Of a DNA stretch of 64,000 nt, positions 12,331 to 24,495 are shown in pieces (positions within the stretch are counted from its first letter, which is position 1; every line of letters begins with the position of its first letter). The stretch lies in assembly GCA_002633025.1 (NCBI GenBank), contig NMRB01000256.1, positions 356,712-420,711 of the forward strand. Reading direction: 5' to 3'. The position numbers and the translations under genes are program-made. The notes under the pieces are model-generated. The model saw only the letters and a program-made list of their open reading frames with translations, had not been told where the DNA came from and did not search any database. The DNA comes from Notospermus geniculatus (Eukaryota > Nemertea > Pilidiophora > Heteronemertea > Lineidae).

Positions 12331-12602
12331 CACTCTTAGCCGAAAAGGTTCTTTGGTGCCACAAAAGGAGAACCCTCTGATTTAAGAACCCTCGGGTTGT
12401 TTAAGAACCCTTAGAGGTTCCAGATAGAACCTTTCCCTCAGAAAAGGGTTCTATCTGGAACCTTTATGGGTTTTTGGCGACTGAAAGGTTCTATATGGAA
12501 CCCTTTCGGGTTCTTACTGAAGGTTCTATATAGAACCTAGAACCTTGGGGTTCCTCTGGTGAGGCACAAAGAACCCCTAAAGAACCTTTTTGGCTAAGAG
12601 TG
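12331..12602. mobile_element. CACTCTTAG/AGAACC palindromic MITE, copy 1
   Basis: Ends CACTCTTAGCCGAAAAGG and inverse; interior full of GGTTCT/AGAACC words. Confidence 0.8.
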
Positions 12603-13150
12603 AACAGCTTCGTGAATGAGGTCCCTGTCCAACATACTCCCTTCATTTGGTAAGATTAGGTAACGATGATGTCAAATGTCTTGATAGGCCATTCTTTGTC
12701 GATTTGATTCGAATGCCCTCACGTTTTCTGAACAACAACCATGGATGGCAGATTCAAACATCCCGCGAGCTGACCAGATGGAATAAACCCGATTGCCGGC
12801 TAACCGTTGAGTGTAGTAGGTAGTAGGCTTGACCAGGCTGGTGTTCTATTTGCCGACGAGTATGGCTGAGGACGGAGAATGGGACTCTAGGGTACAGTCC
12901 TGGTCACATGTTCATGCCGCGAATTGTACCACCGCCGGTTTTTTTCTCTATGGCCTCTCACGGGTTTCGGGTTGCGCAACAGCGCGGATAATCAATAGGA
13001 AACATTTGATGTCATATGAGCCCGGGACGGATAGCCATGGTCAGTAAAAATGAAAATTTTGGATTGGCCGGAATTTTGGAAGTTGTTTTTTAGTTCAAAG
13101 TGGTCGAATTGTCCTACGAAACAGACGCGTTGTTGATATCGGTTCGCATA

Positions 13151-13406
13151 TTAAAGATAATGTATCACGGGTATTTTCGCGGGCCACGGAAATCATTGTT
13201 TGTTTACATTTTGTTTGTTTATGTCCAGTCTTTCTTTGTCTTATGAGTAATTTGTTGGTGGCATGCCCCTCTATAAATTCTTTTGATACCGAAAGTATTC
13301 AATTTGGTTGGTTGGCATCTCCCAAAAGTCCAAAATAACACAATGTAAACATCCATGTTTACAAACATTGAATGCAAACAATGAAGTCGTGATACATTAT
13401 CTTTAA
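13151..13406. mobile_element. TTAA-bounded MITE, copy 2
   Basis: 256 bp, same ends and interior as the element at 6671, opposite orientation. Confidence 0.82.
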
Positions 13407-14263
13407 GTGTTTGAAACTAAGTTCAACTTATATAGGTATATAAACTATGAAGCAAGCAAGAGAAATTCAAAAGTCTATACCTTGATATGAATGATGCATA
13501 ACCATTTGAAACTTTCAAAAGTATCCAAGCTATCACAGAATTCAGCATGTAGCCTGTGGACAACACGCGGACGCGCGCAACAAAACTAAAATGATGGCTA
13601 TTGCGTCGTACTTTAACGATGTGTAGGTGTTGAGTTAATAGTTGTGAGAAGATTTGGCAGGCTACAGATTCGGTGGAGAATACGTACAATGTCACACGGA
13701 ATGTGACTCCGATTCAACCTGAGATGACTGCTACCACGTGTACAATGCACGTGCCTTCATGTGCAAGGATCTTGTCAAGATTAGAATGACACCAACACGT
13801 GATTGTACTGAAGTACAACACATGGGTCTGGAGGACACCCGGATGCAGCCGACAACCAACTGAGGTGGATATTGGAAAAATGCCAGGTAGTAAGATATCT
13901 GACTCGTGCCAAATAGTGAATGCGCAATTTTATGTCCATGATTTTTTGTCCAGCAATTAGCTGCATGTGTCTAAGAATCGACCCATTTTCCATGCCATCG
14001 GAAAATGACCTTTCGTAATTACCAATTAATGGGAATCAGGACCTGTGTTATAAACACATGTCTCTTTGAAATATCAACGGTCACCTTTAAACCCAATAAA
14101 GATCTCTCGTCTTGTCTTGATTTGAAAGTAAAAACTTCGCCTCAGATCGCCCCCCCCCCCAAAAAAAACGCCCAACGTCCTTCCCTACATAAGACTTGTC
14201 AATGTGCAACATCTGCAACACAAGTTGCAACGACACACTCAAACTCCTCAAGAAAAGACATAA
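13407..14263. other. No gene recognised (duplicated)
   Basis: Part of the duplicated segment; identical to 17134-17900. Short frames are preserved only because the copies are identical. Confidence 0.6.
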
Positions 14264-14383
14264 TGGGTCATATGAATAAAGATTAGTAAATGCTTTTACT
14301 TGAATTTTGCAATACAAATGCACTAGGCTATGCTGTACAAATCTGAAATTAAAGCATTTGCTAGTCTTTATTCATATGAGCCA
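14264..14383. mobile_element. TGGGTCATATGAATAAAGA MITE, copy 1
   Basis: 120-bp palindrome with TAAATGCTTTTACTT core. Absent from the matching site in the second segment copy (near 18005). Confidence 0.83.
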
Positions 14384-14955
14384 ATGTCTACGGATGATGG
14401 CCATATCGGTTGAATAGGAAATAAAAAAGATGGGCGACATCCACAACACAACCTCAGGTCATTCCCGCTCAGTTTCACCAGGACACTCAAAGTGATATAA
14501 ACACTTCTTTCTTAAATCACCATGCAATGATGTTTGAAACACTTCTTTCTTAAATCACCATGCAATGATGTTTGACATCATTACTCATGAGACACGCTGT
14601 ATGTTCAAGCTTTCTAAACAGCTGAAGAGTGACAAATCTCCACAAAGATGTTGTGACAATGACTGAGCTAGAAAAGGGCAGTATTGAAATCGCCATCAGC
14701 ACCCTTGGGGTGAGTTCCCCTCCTCGCTTATTCACGCTGCCAGAGCCAACGCCACACTCGGCCTGAATCATCGTCATAATACGGGGGATTGGTCGACGAT
14801 GTTCCAGGATTCATACACACCCAGAATCCGACAGGGAAATCTGAATGAAATTGACAAGAATGATATGATGTTTGTGTCACGTCGCGGTTCATGTATAATC
14901 GAAGACAAATTGAAGTGAGACGCTGTCGGCCGGTTTGCCGATTACGGAAGTCCAA

Positions 14956-15226
14956 GGCCCGTATTCTAGAAGCCTCTTTAACTCTAAGGTCCACTTTAGC
15001 TCTTGTATTTTGCCCTGCAAACAAAAGGGAGGTTTAGAAATCAAACGACAAACGTAAACTTTACGACAACGTTATTTTTCATACTATACATTAAGCAGAT
15101 TTTAAATTGCATTTTCGGTACAAAAATAACGTTGTCGTTAACGTTTACGTTTATCTTTTGATTTCTAAACCTCCGTAATAGCTAAAGGTAAACCTTAGAG
15201 TTAATGAAGCTTCTAGAATACGGCCC
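14956..15226. mobile_element. GGGCCGTATTCTAGAAGC-type MITE, copy 1
   Basis: Inverted ends based on GGCCGTATTCTAGAAGC with TTAACTCTAAGG in both arms; host of a family v hairpin. Confidence 0.78.
15027..15174. mobile_element. Hairpin MITE family v, copy 2
   Basis: About 148 bp, arms GGGAGGTTTAGAAATC and inverse with ACAACGTTATTTTT words. Nested in the TIR element 14956-15226. Confidence 0.82.
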
Positions 15227-15533
15227 TTAATTTCATACAAGTGACTTTTCAAGATGGAAGTGGGTTGCAGTGTTGACGTTTTCCAGATCTACTGACCCCT
15301 TTGAGTTTTGTGAGGTGCTGTAGGCCTACCGGTGCACACCTCCAAACTATCAAATTGCAATGTCATGAATGTGATAGCCGAACAGGAAAACCAGGTGCAG
15401 GTCTCCCAGGAGGGGGATGGTCAGTGATTACAGACAAAGGTTGCAGGCCATTCAGCTGTTGCAGTAACAAAAGAGGCTATTCCAGGATTAAACGCTGAAA
15501 AAGTCCCCCTGGAATGCAAAGGCCTGGTGCCAT

Positions 15534-15660
15534 TGGGTCATATGAATAAAGACTAGGCCCTAGCACATGTTTTTACTTGAATTTTGCAATTCAAATGCAC
15601 TAGGCAATGCTGTACAAATCTGAAGTAAAAGCATTTGATAGTCTTTATTCATATGACGCA
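15534..15660. mobile_element. TGGGTCATATGAATAAAGA MITE, copy 2
   Basis: 127 bp, same family, after GGCCTGGTGCCAT. The matching site in the second segment holds a different element (19159). Confidence 0.8.
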
Positions 15661-16167
15661 CTGTCCTAGTGGATTAAGCCTTTGTGAAGGATGTCGCTAA
15701 CCCTGACCGTAACCGTTGAAAATGCATTGCTTTTCTGAGGACTTCCAATCCTTGCACTTTCTCCTCTCGAACACTGTTGATTTGATGACCTAACTGGGTA
15801 GGCAACAACCTTGCCACTGACTGGAGACTTGTGCCAGGTTTTCCCAAATTGGGTCACAATACTACAGGGGGTTTCAAAAAAACGTTGTTATCTCTAAAAT
15901 ATCTCCTAGAACCCAAACCCATTAATATTTTTGGCTCAGATTTTGTAAACTGCTAGGTGTAGAATACTCATAACGTTTATGTAATGTTTGTGTGATGGTG
16001 TCTTGTTATGACGGAACAGTGACCCCAAAAGTAAAAGGGTCCGAAGTGCAGGTGTCCTCCAAACAATAAAAGAACCATGGTGATGTAAGTTCACTGAGGA
16101 CATTTCAATGATTGGGCTGAAGGGAACTCTGCAAACCCTTCTGAATGGCTATTACCTAAGAAGCTGA

Positions 16168-16546
16168 NNNNNNNNNNNNNNNNNNNNNNNNNNNNNNNNN
16201 NNNNNNNNNNNNNNNNNNNNNNNNNNNNNNNNNNNNNNNNNNNNNNNNNNNNNNNNNNNNNNNNNNNNNNNNNNNNNNNNNNNNNNNNNNNNNNNNNNNN
16301 NNNNNNNNNNNNNNNNNNNNNNNNNNNNNNNNNNNNNNNNNNNNNNNNNNNNNNNNNNNNNNNNNNNNNNNNNNNNNNNNNNNNNNNNNNNNNNNNNNNN
16401 NNNNNNNNNNNNNNNNNNNNNNNNNNNNNNNNNNNNNNNNNNNNNNNNNNNNNNNNNNNNNNNNNNNNNNNNNNNNNNNNNNNNNNNNNNNNNNNNNNNN
16501 NNNNNNNNNNNNNNNNNNNNNNNNNNNNNNNNNNNNNNNNNNNNNN
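16168..16546. other. Assembly gap, 379 N
   Basis: Run of N immediately before the second copy of the duplicated segment. Confidence 0.99.
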
Positions 16547-16877
16547 GTAGTAGGCTTGACCAGGCTGGTGTTCTATTTGCCGACGAGTATGGCTGAGGAC
16601 GGAGAATGGGACTCTAGGGTACAGTCCTGGTCACATGTTCATGCCGCGAATTGTACCACCGCCGGTTTTTTTCTCTATGGCCTCTCACGGGTTTCGGGTT
16701 GCGCAACAGCGCGGATAATCAATAGGAAACATTTGATGTCATATGAGCCCGGGACGGATAGCCATGGTCAGTAAAAATGAAAATTTTGGATTGGCCGGAA
16801 TTTTGGAAGTTGTTTTTTAGTTCAAAGTGGTCGAATTGTCCTACGAAACAGACGCGTTGTTGATATCGGTTCGCATA

Positions 16878-17133
16878 TTAAAGATAATGTATCACGGGTA
16901 TTTTCGCGGGCCACGGAAATCATTGTTTGTTTACATTTTGTTTGTTTATGTCCAGTCTTTCTTTGTCTTATGAGTAATTTGTTGGTGGCATGCCCCTCTA
17001 TAAATTCTTTTGATACCGAAAGTATTCAATTTGGTTGGTTGGCATCTCCCAAAAGTCCAAAATAACACAATGTAAACATCCATGTTTACAAACATTGAAT
17101 GCAAACAATGAAGTCGTGATACATTATCTTTAA
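16878..17133. mobile_element. TTAA-bounded MITE, copy 3
   Basis: Duplicate of 13151-13406, offset 3727 bp. Confidence 0.82.
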
Positions 17134-18539
17134 GTGTTTGAAACTAAGTTCAACTTATATAGGTATATAAACTATGAAGCAAGCAAGAGAAATTCAAAAG
17201 TCTATACCTTGATATGAATGATGCATAACCATTTGAAACTTTCAAAAGTATCCAAGCTATCACAGAATTCAGCATGTAGCCTGTGGACAACACGCGGACG
17301 CGCGCAACAAAACTAAAATGATGGCTATTGCGTCGTACTTTAACGATGTGTAGGTGTTGAGTTAATAGTTGTGAGAAGATTTGGCAGGCTACAGATTCGG
17401 TGGAGAATACGTACAATGTCACACGGAATGTGACTCCGATTCAACCTGAGATGACTGCTACCACGTGTACAATGCACGTGCCTTCATGTGCAAGGATCTT
17501 GTCAAGATTAGAATGACACCAACACGTGATTGTACTGAAGTACAACACATGGGTCTGGAGGACACCCGGATGCAGCCGACAACCAACTGAGGTGGATATT
17601 GGAAAAATGCCAGGTAGTAAGATATCTGACTCGTGCCAAATAGTGAATGCGCAATTTTATGTCCATGATTTTTTGTCCAGCAATTAGCTGCATGTGTCTA
17701 AGAATCGACCCATTTTCCATGCCATCGGAAAATGACCTTTCGTAATTACCAATTAATGGGAATCAGGACCTGTGTTATAAACACATGTCTCTTTGAAATA
17801 TCAACGGTCACCTTTAAACCCAATAAAGATCTCTCGTCTTGTCTTGATTTGAAAGTAAAAACTTCGGCTCAGATCGCCCCCCCCCCTCACACCCACTCCC
17901 ACACCTCTAAAAAAAACTAACGTCCTTCCCTACACAAGACTTGTCCATCTGCAACACCTGCAACACAAGTTGCAATCACAAACTCAAACTCCTCAGGAAA
18001 AGACATAAAATCTACCGATGATGGCCACATCAGTTGAATAGGAAATCTAAAAGATGGGCGACATCCACAACATATCCTCTGGTCATTCCCGCTCAGTTTC
18101 ACCAGGACACTCAAACTGATATAAATGCTACACTTCTTTCTTAAATCACCATGCAATGATGTTTGACATCATTACTCATGAGACACGCTGTATGTTCAAG
18201 CTTTCTAAACAGCTGAAGAGTGACAAATCTTCACAAAGATGTTGTGACAATGACTGAGCTAGAAAAGGGCAGTATTGAAATCGCCATCAGCACCCTTGGG
18301 GTGAGTACCCCTCCTCGCTTATTCACGCTGCCAGAGCCAACGCCACACTCGGCCTGAATCATCGTCATAATACGGGGGATTGGTCGACGATGTTCCAGGA
18401 TTCATACACACCCAGAATCCGACCGGGAAATCTGAATGAAATTGACATGAATGATATGATGTTTGTGTCGCGGTTCATGTAATCGAAGACAAAATGAAGT
18501 GAGACGCTGTCGGCCGGTTTGCCGATTACGGAAGTCCAA

Positions 18540-18808
18540 GGCCCGTATTCTAGAAGCCTCTTTAACTCTAAGGTTCACTTTAGCTCTTGTATTTTGCCCT
18601 GCAAACAAAAGGGAGGTTTAGAAATCGAACGACAAACGTAAACTTTACGACAACGTTATTTTTCATACTAACATTAAGCAGATTTTAAATTGCATTTCGG
18701 TACAAAAATAACGTTGTCGTTAACGTTTACGTTTATCGTTTGTTTTCTAAACCTCCGCAATAGCTAAAGGTAAACCTTAGAGTTAATGAAGCTTCTAGAA
18801 TACGGCCC
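18540..18808. mobile_element. GGGCCGTATTCTAGAAGC-type MITE, copy 2
   Basis: Duplicate of the element at 14956 in the second segment copy. Confidence 0.78.
18611..18756. mobile_element. Hairpin MITE family v, copy 3
   Basis: Counterpart of 15027-15174 in the duplicated 12.8/16.5-kb segment, nested in the same host element. Confidence 0.82.
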
Positions 18809-19158
18809 TTAATTTCATACAAGTGCCTTTTCAAGCCGGGTTTTCAAGATGGAAGTGGGTTGCAGTGTTGACGTTTCCCAGATCTACTGACCCTTTTGAG
18901 TTTTATGATGTGCTGTAGGCCTACCGGTGCACACCTCCAAACTATCAAAGTGCAATGTCATGAATGTGATAGCCGAACTGGAAAACTAGGCGCAGGTCTC
19001 CCAGGAGGAGATGGTCAGTGATTACAGCAATGGTTACACCACAACAGACAAAGGTTGCAATCCGTTCAGATGTTGCAGTATTAACAAAAGAGGCTATTCC
19101 AGGATTAAACGCTGGTGAAAATGCCCCCCCCCCCCGGAATTCAAAGGCCTGGTGCCAT

Positions 19159-19475
19159 TGGGCCGTATGAATAAAAATGAAGCATTTACTTCTAGCAAAA
19201 GCAAAAAGTAAAAAGCAGTTGCTTGAAGCCAAAAGTAAAAGTAAAAGCAATTACTTGGTTTCATATACATAATCTTTAACTTCTACCTCAAAGCAAATGC
19301 TTATACTTGACAAGCATTTGCTTGTTTACCAAAGGTTCTAGAATTGGAGCAAGTGCTCAGTATTATGCATATGAATTCTAGCATTTGCTAGAAAGGAACA
19401 AGTAAATAGTAATTGCTTTTTCTAATAGCAATTGCTTTTTAGCAAAAGCATACTTTGGGTTTTATGCATACGGAT
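19159..19475. mobile_element. TGGGCCGTATGAATAAAAA element
   Basis: Ends TGGGCCGTATG and CATACGGATGG; interior built of repeated AGCAAAAGCA and AAGTAATTGC-type words. Confidence 0.65.
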
Positions 19476-20039
19476 GGAAGTAATTGCTTCAATTTTCAAG
19501 TAAAAAGCATTTTCAAGTAAAAAGCATTCTTAAACTCCCTAATATTACAAATGGGACGTTATTCAGGTTTGATTTGAAAACAAGAGAAGCTTCATTAAAA
19601 TATGCTTCAATGACGACAAACTGGTGAGAGAGGGTCTCAGTGTCACAGCATTCATTGAACAACACACAGGGAACTGGACGAATCCACACGCTTCAAAAAG
19701 GAATTGTTCCTTCTCTCGATGCGACGTAAACTGTGTCCACTTTTTCAACCCAAGAAAACCAGTGACCTGAATCAGTAAGGATTTCATTCTGAAGTCATTT
19801 GTTCTCAGATATGCCCCCTTTCATGACAGTTGCATCCCTCATCAACCCTACCCATTCTACAGTTGCATTTTTTCCTGCCACTTAAATGCAATTACAGTGA
19901 TGGCCCTCAGCGAAGGCACTCCCTCTTTTAATCCACAAACGGCAGCAATGATTGTGTATGTCGTGAAGCTCGGAGTGGCGCCACTAGTCTACATGTAGCT
20001 ATCGGCTGACACGCTTCTGGCCGGTCCGATCGTCATACA

Positions 20040-20292
20040 GGGCCGTATTTTAGAACGTTCCTTAACATTAAGGCCGGGTTTACATTGAGGCACACGCGAC
20101 ACGAACACGGAGAAGAACAAAGATTTCATGGGGATGAATCCTTTGTGAAGCCATTGTTCGCCTGCGTGTCCGTGTCGCGTGTGCCTCGATGTAAACCCAG
20201 CCTAAGGTCCACCTTAAATCTATTGTTCTCGATGGTTTCACTATAGACTTAAGGTCGACCTTAATGTTAAGGAACGTTCTAAAATACGACCC
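20040..20292. mobile_element. GGGCCGTATTTTAGAACG-type MITE with nested hairpin
   Basis: Related ends GGGCCGTATTTTAGAACG / CGTTCTAAAATACGACCC. A hairpin at 20072-20203 (arms GGGTTTACATTGAGGCAC and inverse) is nested inside. Confidence 0.75.
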
Positions 20293-20310
20293 ACAGTTTC
20301 TTGTACATCT

Positions 20311-20737
20311 GGGTGTGTTTCAAAAAGTGTTCCGTCCGACACCAAAAAAATTTCCCCATTCTTTTGTCTACTGGTGACAGGCTGTTTCTTGAAACACTAC
20401 AATATTCATGTCAGATCTAGGTATCATGGAACTCTAAGTTATGACACTGCAAACTGATTGATCTATTAACCCTTTAAAGTCTGACAATAGAAAGAAGTTT
20501 TGGTGTCGGACGGAACGATAGATTTTGCTGGTAAGCTCAATATTTTTTGATACCATCCTCCAAATAAGTGTACACTGTACATCCCAGATGGAGAAACTAA
20601 TAGCTAAAGGTCTATATTATTGATTACTATATTTGATTTTTGGAAAATCAATGGCACAAATCTTTGTGATCATTTCAAAGTTGAATTTTGCCCCCCCCCC
20701 CGCCATTTTCTTGGGTGATCAATTTTGAAACACACCC
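20311..20737. mobile_element. GGGTGTGTTTCAAAA MITE, copy 1, 4-bp duplication
   Basis: 427 bp. Ends GGGTGTGTTTCAAAA and inverse. Target duplication ATCT (20307-20310, 20738-20741). Confidence 0.85.
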
Positions 20738-21240
20738 ATCTATGGCAATGGCAAATTCCTTCTCACGAATTCTGCAAGTCGACCAGTTTTCACTAGAAAG
20801 GAGGACTAAACCGAAAACACTGACAAAACCGATGTGTACCTGCCACGTGGTGAGACTGGTGTAGGAAATATGCCAAGTGTGACTTCACAGGTTGTTCCGG
20901 TACACGGGCTGCATCATGAGTAGCACTTTAGCCAAACCCAATGGCGGCTGCCACGGACCACCATGATATCATGCACGTAGTGACCTCGGGTCCTTACCCT
21001 TGTTTTCTATTTCCGATGTTGACCAATCAGTATGGGGTATTAAACTAGATCACCATCCACATCTCTCTGGAAGTACTTCCCATGTCATATCACATCAAAA
21101 TTATGCGGAAGTAACACCGTTTTACCCTCTGAAGTGCAAGAGGGGGAACACATGGACATTCGTACACAAAAAGTTCTGCGCCGTTGTTTTTTCAGCATTC
21201 TAGCCCCTGCTACCCCGATTTTTTAAAAGTTTAGATAAGT

Positions 21241-21472
21241 ATACTCTAAACTCCCACTTACCTGTCCCATTCCTGAACTCGGAAAAAATGAGCAAATCCT
21301 AAGTTGAAGATATCGCACGTTGTCATTCTTTGCCAGGCTCGGGAGTGGGACAAGTAAGTGGACAGGACATTACTGTTTCTGACCATACCCCTACCCCATT
21401 ATCTGCAACTTAGGATTTAGTCATTTTTTTCCGAGTTGAGGAATGGGACAGGTAAGTGGGAGTTTAGAGTAT
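21241..21472. mobile_element. ATACTCTAAACTCCCACTTACC MITE, copy 1
   Basis: 232 bp, long inverted ends including ACTTACCTGTCCCATTCCT, direct repeat-like interior GGGACAAGTAAGTGG. Confidence 0.83.
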
Positions 21473-21831
21473 ATTATTAAGCTCAAACTTACTATGATCA
21501 AGCAGATGTTAACTGGCACAACTTCAAGATCTCGGATCACCCATGAGCTTTTTTGTAACACCCTGTACGGGGAAGCTGGGCAGCGAGCCCTCGCCACCCA
21601 GGGCTCGCTTCACTACTGCCACCTCTGGTTAAGAAGATTCTTTTTTCTTCAGAGGAACAATGATATCAAGATACCATCATGTCGAGAACGACGCCATCTT
21701 TGTTATTCGGATCGAACTCGGCTGGACCTTTGCTTGTACCAGAAAAGGGAGGCAATAAAACTACACCCGCCCCATCTATCCGGTGAGAGGGGAACTAGAG
21801 AGGATGATCAAGGCATTGCCTGTTACATAAT

Positions 21832-22200
21832 GGGCCGTATTCTAGAAGCTTCCTTAACTCGAAGGTTTACCTTTAGCTCGGGCAGAATACAAAAGCTTAA
21901 AGATAATGTACATGTATCACGGGTATTTTCGCGGGCCACGAAAATCATTGTTTATTTACATTTTGTTTGTTTGTGTCCAGTTTTTCTTTGTCTTATGAGT
22001 AATTTGGTGGTGACATGTCGCTCTAGAAATCCTTTTGATGCCGAAAATATTCAGTTTGGTAGGTTGGCATGTCCCAAAAGTCGAAATTAACATAATGTAA
22101 ACATCCGTGTTTACAAACATCGAATGTAAACAATGAAATCATGATACATTTTCTTTAATTAAAGTGGACTTAAGAGTTAAGGAGGTTCTAGAAAGGGGCC
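21832..22200. mobile_element. GGGCCGTATTCTAGAAGC-type MITE with nested TTAA element
   Basis: Left end GGGCCGTATTCTAGAAGC, right end eroded (TTCTAGAAAGGGGCC). Contains the element at 21898-22158. Confidence 0.75.
21898..22158. mobile_element. TTAA-bounded MITE, copy 4
   Basis: Same family, nested in the 21832-22200 element; a small insertion gives GTACATG inside the left end. Confidence 0.82.
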
Positions 22201-23311
22201 ACAATGTCACCTTGGGGGACAGTCGAGGGCAATACATCAAGGAATTTTGCAGCGAAGTCGTTGGCATTTTTCTGCAACAGAACAATAGTACTGTACCTTA
22301 CGGCATGTATACGAGTGTGCAGAAAAGATTGTAAACAGGGTGAAATACAAGTAAAGATCAGTTCATACTTCCTCTGACCAGAATGCGGAACGGAAAAAGC
22401 TTTGGAACCAATATGGCGTGAATTGACAAAGCATTTTCCGTTTTGCAACCTGGTCAGCGAGGAAGTATGAATTGGGCCTTCGTAAAAGTTGACAGCTACT
22501 GATCAGAAGTTCGTCCTGGCCCACTCTAGTGCCGAACCTACATGGATCACTCTACACCTGGCTTTGGGTATGTCAATACGAAACACCGACATTTTGACAA
22601 CGGTTGCCCCACTAAAGATGACACAGCTGGAGAATGCGATGGGCACCCCCTCCCACCCCCCGCTTTATAAAGCAGGAATAATATCGTTTTGATAGATATC
22701 TGTTGTTCAGGACAATTGCATTGGACGTTAAGCTGTTGCGCGCGCCATGAATGCTGTTGGCAAAAAAGTCATGTTTAAATTCTCGAGGTAAATCTAGTGC
22801 AAGGGAAAAAATTGCATTGATGCAAAAAGATAGAGGTCACTATCATGATATTCATAGTTGTTCCTCTCATTCAGGTATTCATGGTGGTTTTTTGTGCAGA
22901 GAGCAAAATAACTGCAACAATGGGAATTGGAATGTTATATCACCTGCAAGATACGGAAGTTTGGAATTCAGTGCCAATGGCGTATGTCCCGTGAACTAGC
23001 CAGTGATCAGTGGCATTGATCAACACATGGACACAACTTGAAATACGAAGTATTACTGTAGAGTTGACAGGGGATGATGTCCATGTTCGACATACATTTA
23101 CTAGTATGATCATGAAATGCTTGTGAACGAACATGATAAAGAGTGACCATACTTTCCATGGAGTTCTTGTCCAAAATTTTTGTTTGAGGAGCCAACCAAC
23201 AAACAAACTGCACTCGCACTTTCCGCCATGTAGGCTATTTATATCTGTGTAAGGTGGCCGTAATGTGTCCACGATACGCAGGCACCCATATTGCTAATAA
23301 ATAAATAAATA
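22201..23311. other. No gene recognised
   Basis: A CTTCCTCTGACCAG / CTGGTCAGCGAGGAAG inverted pair (22368-22468) suggests one small MITE; otherwise nothing recognised. Confidence 0.5.
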
Positions 23312-23696
23312 GTGAGGTTTCGCAAATCTGACGAATCACGAAGTACGAAATACGAAATTGGACTTCATTTCTATGACGTAATGTATTTCAGGAGATGGTT
23401 GCTACCACAAATATCGCCTGCTGCAAGAGCGTCTTGTAGCGACGTTAGACAGATAGAGTTATGGTGTGTATTAAATTCTGAAATTTATCTTTCGTTTCCA
23501 CTTCGTACATACGAAGTGGAAATTTAAAAATTCAAGATGTACCATAACTCTCTCTGTCTTACATGATATGCTAAAAGACGCACTGGCAGCAGGGACATTT
23601 GTGGTACCAACCATCTCCAGAAATACATTAGGTCCTGGGAATGAAGTTGAATTTTTATTTCGTACTTCGTGTTTCGTCAGAGTTGCGAAACCTCGC
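23312..23696. mobile_element. Hairpin MITE family i, copy 1
   Basis: About 385 bp, near-palindromic over its whole length. Ends GTGAGGTTTCGCAAA with TA on both sides. Inner words CGAAGTACGAAATACGAAA and TCTTTCGTTTCCACTTCGTA recur in all copies. Confidence 0.88.
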
Positions 23697-24495
23697 TATT
23701 TACGTGAAGGTTGTAGACGAAAATGGCCAACTCCTACGCCACATCCTGTTAGTTCAGAAAACGCTCAATTGTCGTTTCCAGCGATTGAATTATGTGGGCC
23801 GAGGGTACACAAGTTGAGATATTCTCATTCTGATTGGAAACAGGCTTAAATGCATGTCCAGCAAGCTGCTTCTTCTCTCATACAGGAAACTATAAGGATA
23901 GGGGCCTTCATACTACCAAAAATAGATTTTTTGATACTACTCATTGCTGGACTCCTCTGAACAAGATGTGTTATGGTTCGTAACGTGTTACGTTTTTACA
24001 GGTGACTTTGAGTAGGCGGCTTTATGTCTGGAGAGAAGATCCACGCCCGATTTAACGCCGATTTACTTCACCGTCGTGTACATGTATTTCATTCCGGAAT
24101 CATTGTTGAATCGAGGGATGATTCGGAGAGTGCCCGTATTCTAAACAGGGGTATAGGCCTAGTCCGAAGAGGAAACTGTGTGCATCAGTTTCACGTGACA
24201 ATAATCGAGGATAATATTCACCGACAAAGCAGAGACAAAGAAGGATTCATAGGCTGTCTGTAGTATATTCTGTCGGTCGAGGACCTGACAACCCACCAGT
24301 AGATAGCTTTAGGTTTACTGTCTTTAAAAATCGAGTTTTTGCTCAGTTCGATTTTGGTTGGCAAAGGTACGCACACTACATGTTGCATTGTGTTGTCTCC
24401 GAAGTGCTGAGTGCACAGTTGTGCGCTCAAAACGGCGACGATGGGCCTACACGTGGAAACTTGGGATTCTACATGTAGTTGCGAATATGGCACTA

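Larger units (their letters stand above)
12820..15532. repeat. Duplicated segment, first copy
   Basis: Matches 16547-19158. Identical without gaps at offset 3727 for about 1.3 kb (to about 14150), then diverging with small indels and one MITE insertion. No coding exon was recognised in it. Confidence 0.9.
16547..19158. repeat. Duplicated segment, second copy
   Basis: Starts exactly at the end of the N gap, which suggests that the contig may be the other haplotype of 12820-15532. Confidence 0.9.

Noticed and set aside
21443-22090. 215-codon open frame
   Set aside because: It runs through the end of one MITE and into two nested MITEs; no domain seen.
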